From NCBI GenBank assembly GCA_937921835.1, contig CAKZVG010000385.1:1-8760 (forward strand): a DNA stretch of 8,760 nucleotides, given 5' to 3'. The number at the start of each line of letters is the position of its first letter. Positions within the stretch are counted from its first letter, which is position 1. The position numbers and the translations under genes are program-made. Source of the stretch: an uncultured Bryobacteraceae bacterium (GTDB lineage Bacteria > Acidobacteriota > Terriglobia > Bryobacterales > Bryobacteraceae). The notes beneath the pieces are model-generated. The model saw only the letters and a list, made by a program, of their open reading frames with translations, was not told the origin of the DNA and searched no databases. Below are positions 7,145-8,760 of the stretch, piece by piece.

Positions 7145-7310
7145 CTGGAATCGGCGGAGAACTAAAGGGATCGCCACCCCATGCGGCGTCGAAAAGACTC
7201 GAAATCCTCAAGCCTGGCGGAAGCCGCGGCACCCTGGCCGGGCGCACCCCGCGCGGCGGGCAGGACGCTTGGAGCACAATCGGGAGATGGGTTCGCGATA
7301 CGGCAGGCGA
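7145..7310. other. Non-coding stretch with no recognised gene
   Basis: No frame here gives a recognisable protein. Frames stay open on both strands because of high GC, but their translations are low-complexity Arg/Ala/Gly/Pro. A possible alternative ATG for the decayed redoxin gene occurs at 7287, in frame with 7311. No tRNA, terminator with a T-tract or clear promoter is visible. Confidence 0.5.
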
Positions 7311-7523
7311 ATGCGCGATGCGGGCGAGCCGGCGCCCGCCTTCCGGCTCAAGGACCTGGACGGGCGCGAGCGGCCGCTTGAAGAACCGACCGTCGAAGGG
7401 CCGGTCCTGCTGGCCTTCTCAAGACCACCTGCCCGGTCTGCCGGTACGCCTTTCCGGCACTGCCCGGCCCCGGCCGCGGACGGCAACGCTGCTAACAACG
7501 CCTACCGCATCTCCACCGTGCCG
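7311..7523 (+). pseudogene. Decayed thioredoxin-like peroxiredoxin (AhpC/TSA-type redoxin) gene
   Basis: From ATG 7311 the first about 36 residues read like the start of a redoxin (GEPAPAFRLKDLDGRERPL, then EGPVLLAF). The frame then breaks. At 7416-7420 the sequence is TTCTCAAG where TTCTTCAAG would be expected. One missing base moves the diagnostic segment KTTCPVCRYAFPAL (7421-7462), with its CxxC at Cys codons 7430 and 7439, into another frame that stops at TAA 7493. A fragment NNAYRISTVP (7494-7523), matching the conserved cis-proline region, lies back in the first frame only about 30 nt after the CxxC segment. The family normally has about 60 or more residues between these points. So there is one frameshift, an internal deletion and loss of the C-terminus; the first frame then runs on to TAG 7584-7586 with no family likeness. 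In intact form it would be a thiol-disulfide or peroxide-reducing protein. Confidence 0.75.
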
Positions 7524-7557
7524 GAATGGAAGGCCGGGTTGAGGGTCCAGGAATCAC

Positions 7558-7576
7558 AGGCTCCCGGCGGGAGTCT
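7558..7576 (+). promoter_or_regulatory. Stable hairpin in the leader of the nuoI-like gene
   Basis: AGGCTCCC-GGC-GGGAGTCT forms an 8-bp stem with one G-U pair and a 3-nt loop; its core CTCCCGGCGGGAG is an odd-centred palindrome. It ends 20 nt before the nuoI start codon and 8 nt before the AGGAAG ribosome-binding site (7585-7590). There is no T-tract, so a classical terminator is unlikely. It could be an operator, an mRNA-stabilising structure, or debris of the decayed gene. Confidence 0.4.
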
Positions 7577-7596
7577 GGTAAGCTAGGAAGACAGGG

Positions 7597-8091
7597 ATGC
7601 CATCGAAGACATTTGAGTCCGCGGGCGCGATCGTCAAGGGGATGGGCGTCACGCTGAAGGAGTTGCTCTCCCCAACGGTAACGGAGAACTATCCCGATGC
7701 GCCGCCGTCTTTTCAGGAGCGTTACCGCGGGCGCCACGTCCTCCAGCGCGACGAGAACGGCATGGAAAAGTGCGTGGCGTGCTTTCTGTGCTCGGCCGCC
7801 TGCCCGGCCGACTGCATCTATATCGAGGCGGCGGAGAACACCGCGCAGGAGCGCATCAGCGGCGGCGAGCGCTACGCCAAAGTCTATAACATCGACTACA
7901 GCCGCTGCATCTTCTGTGGCTATTGCGTTGAGGCCTGCCCCACCGACGCCATTACCCACGGCCACGAGTTCGAGCTTGCCAGCTACGACACCGCGGCGCT
8001 CATCTACCGCAAGGAGCAGCTTCTCGCGCCGCTTCCCGAAGGCGCCAAGCCGCTGTTGCTCGAAGACGAAACCGCCCCGCGGGCTCACTGA
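7597..8091 (+). CDS. nuoI: NADH-quinone oxidoreductase subunit I (NuoI-like, 2[4Fe-4S] ferredoxin-type)
   Basis: This is a 164-residue protein, a normal length for NuoI. ATG 7597 follows AGGAAG (7585-7590) at 6 nt. Residues 1-45 match the NuoI amphipathic N-terminus (GVTLKELLSPTVTENYPD, then RYRGRHVL). Two ferredoxin motifs follow: C59-x2-C62-x2-C65-x3-C69-P and C104-x2-C107-x2-C110-x3-C114-P, which would hold clusters N6a and N6b. These relay electrons in the peripheral arm of complex I towards quinone, on the cytoplasmic face. The intervening CPADC-type sequence and SGGERYAKVYNIDY segment resemble acidobacterial and actinobacterial NuoI. No nuoH, nuoJ or other complex I gene adjoins it: upstream is the decayed redoxin gene and downstream a convergent sulfatase. 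It is therefore a stand-alone copy in this window, either a dispersed complex I subunit or a duplicate with another redox role. Confidence 0.9.
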   Translation: MPSKTFESAGAIVKGMGVTLKELLSPTVTENYPDAPPSFQERYRGRHVLQRDENGMEKCVACFLCSAACPADCIYIEAAENTAQERISGGERYAKVYNIDYSRCIFCGYCVEACPTDAITHGHEFELASYDTAALIYRKEQLLAPLPEGAKPLLLEDETAPRAH

Positions 8092-8119
8092 AGCATTTCC
8101 GCCGGCCGGGTGCTCGATT

Positions 8120-8133
8120 CGCCTCAGGAGGCG
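8120..8133. terminator. Short hairpin between convergent nuoI and sulfatase genes
   Basis: CGCCT-CAGG-AGGCG is a 5-bp stem with a 4-nt loop in the 89-bp gap between two convergent stop codons, 29 nt after the nuoI stop. No T-tract follows on either strand, so terminator function rests on position only. Confidence 0.25.
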
Positions 8134-8180
8134 CCCCCGCGCCATGCTGTCTCACCCCGAGATGATCGCCCGGAACGGCC

Positions 8181-8760
8181 TCAGCGCATTCGTGCGAAGA
8201 GCGGTTCAAAGCGTTTGCGGGCCGCCGCGGCCGCGGCGCCGCCCTCGCCCGCGCCGAGCGGCTTCTCCTCCAGCGGGTCGGCGGAAATGTCATAGAGACG
8301 CCCGTCGTCGTAGAGCTTATATCGCTGGTCGCGGGCGAAACGCACCAGCCGGTACTGCTCTTTGTCCCAGCCGGGCCGCGGGTCGTGGTGGCAGTAGACC
8401 CATTCTCTGCGCCGCCGCCGCTCGCCGCGAAGTTGCGGCAGAAAGCTCAGCCCGTCGATCACCGGCTTCGCCGCGAGCCGGACGCCGGCGGCGCTGGTCA
8501 TCGTGGGCAGGAAATCGGTCGAATCCACCAGTTCCTCCGTAACCACTCCGGCGGGCGCCGTTCCCGTCCAGCGCGCGATCAGCGGCACGCGCGTCCCGGC
8601 GTCGGTGGACAGGCCCTTGCCGCCGCGGACCACGCGATCCCCCAGGCGCGATTCGATCCCCCGCGGCGTGCCGTTGTCGCTGTAGAAGAGAACCATCGTC
8701 CGTTCGCCCAGCCCGAGCGAGTCGATGCGCTGGAGCAGGCGCCCCATGACGTCGTCCATG
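8181..8760 (-). CDS. Sulfatase (arylsulfatase A-like), C-terminal part
   Basis: The frame enters from the right edge and ends at TGA 8183-8181, giving about 192 C-terminal residues; the true start and the active-site CxPxR formylglycine motif lie outside the window. Visible landmarks are MGRLLQRIDSLGLGERTMVLFYSDNG (Asp28-Asn29 of the visible part are the metal-binding DN pair), GGKG (Lys48, sulfate-contacting in the family), TDAGTRVPLIARW, and VDSTDFLPTMTSAAGV. A C-terminal subdomain follows, containing VYCHHDPRPGW, RDQRYKLYDDGRLYDISADPLEE. This order is standard for family S1 sulfatases, which cleave sulfate esters from glycans or small molecules and are usually exported. The extreme C-terminus has an Ala/Gly-rich stretch. 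The substrate cannot be assigned. It is convergent with nuoI and probably belongs to a unit beyond the window. Confidence 0.9.
   Translation of the reverse strand, partial: MDDVMGRLLQRIDSLGLGERTMVLFYSDNGTPRGIESRLGDRVVRGGKGLSTDAGTRVPLIARWTGTAPAGVVTEELVDSTDFLPTMTSAAGVRLAAKPVIDGLSFLPQLRGERRRRREWVYCHHDPRPGWDKEQYRLVRFARDQRYKLYDDGRLYDISADPLEEKPLGAGEGGAAAAAARKRFEPLFARMR

Noticed and set aside
6021..7586. 521-residue plus-strand open frame running from inside the second isomerase-like gene through the intergenic region.
   Set aside because: It crosses a gene end, an antisense gene and non-coding DNA. Only its last part (from 7311) is meaningful, as the N-terminal fragment of the redoxin pseudogene.
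8143..8542. Open frame starting at ATG 8143, preceded by AGGAGG.
   Set aside because: It lies antisense over the sulfatase, is composed almost only of Arg/Ala/Pro, and the AGGAGG is 11 nt away and part of a hairpin.
1..8760. CRISPR arrays, tRNA or rRNA genes, insertion sequences, integration sites.
   Set aside because: No regularly spaced repeats, cloverleaf-like sequences, transposase motifs or terminal inverted repeats were seen on either strand.

Overview
The window is GC-rich, bacterial and gene-dense. Its character points to Acidobacteriota, most likely the Bryobacterales/Solibacter group. The evidence is a very large outer-membrane receptor with an N-terminal carboxypeptidase-regulatory-like domain, Tat-exported enzymes, an arylsulfatase-type gene and a NuoI of the kind seen in acidobacteria and actinobacteria. 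This placement rests on protein character only; no search was run.

Layout. Positions 1-3363 (minus) hold almost all of a TonB-dependent-receptor-like outer-membrane protein; only its last few dozen residues lie outside the window. Positions 3602-5002 (minus) and 5074-6483 (plus) hold two divergent paralogues, about half identical by eye, each with a twin-arginine signal and a C-terminal half resembling the L-fucose/L-arabinose isomerase superfamily. The 71 bp between them contain a perfect 14-bp palindrome, GCATTATATAATGC, which carries a consensus TATAAT on each strand. Positions 6513-7043 (minus) encode a small one-span membrane protein of unknown function that converges on the second paralogue. 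Positions 7044-7596 contain no intact gene, only the remains of a thioredoxin-like peroxiredoxin gene with a frameshift in front of its CPVC motif and an apparent internal deletion. Positions 7597-8091 (plus) encode a NuoI-type 2[4Fe-4S] subunit without other complex I genes beside it. Positions 8181-8760 (minus) hold the C-terminal part of a sulfatase that runs off the right edge.

The most striking observation concerns the divergent pair. Aligned on the metal site of E. coli FucI (Glu337, Asp361, His528, recalled from the literature), the minus-strand copy keeps the triad as Glu309, Asp333 and His439, with the Glu-Asp spacing of 24 residues exactly conserved. The plus-strand copy has Gln312, Asn336 and His442, so both acidic ligands are replaced by their amides. 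The pair therefore looks like an exported putative isomerase and a paired pseudoenzyme, expressed from overlapping and probably mutually exclusive -10 elements. The receptor gene lies downstream of the intact copy on the same strand and may be functionally linked, for example in glycan or sugar handling at the envelope, but this is inference. The sulfatase, nuoI and membrane-protein genes show no clear link to the pair.
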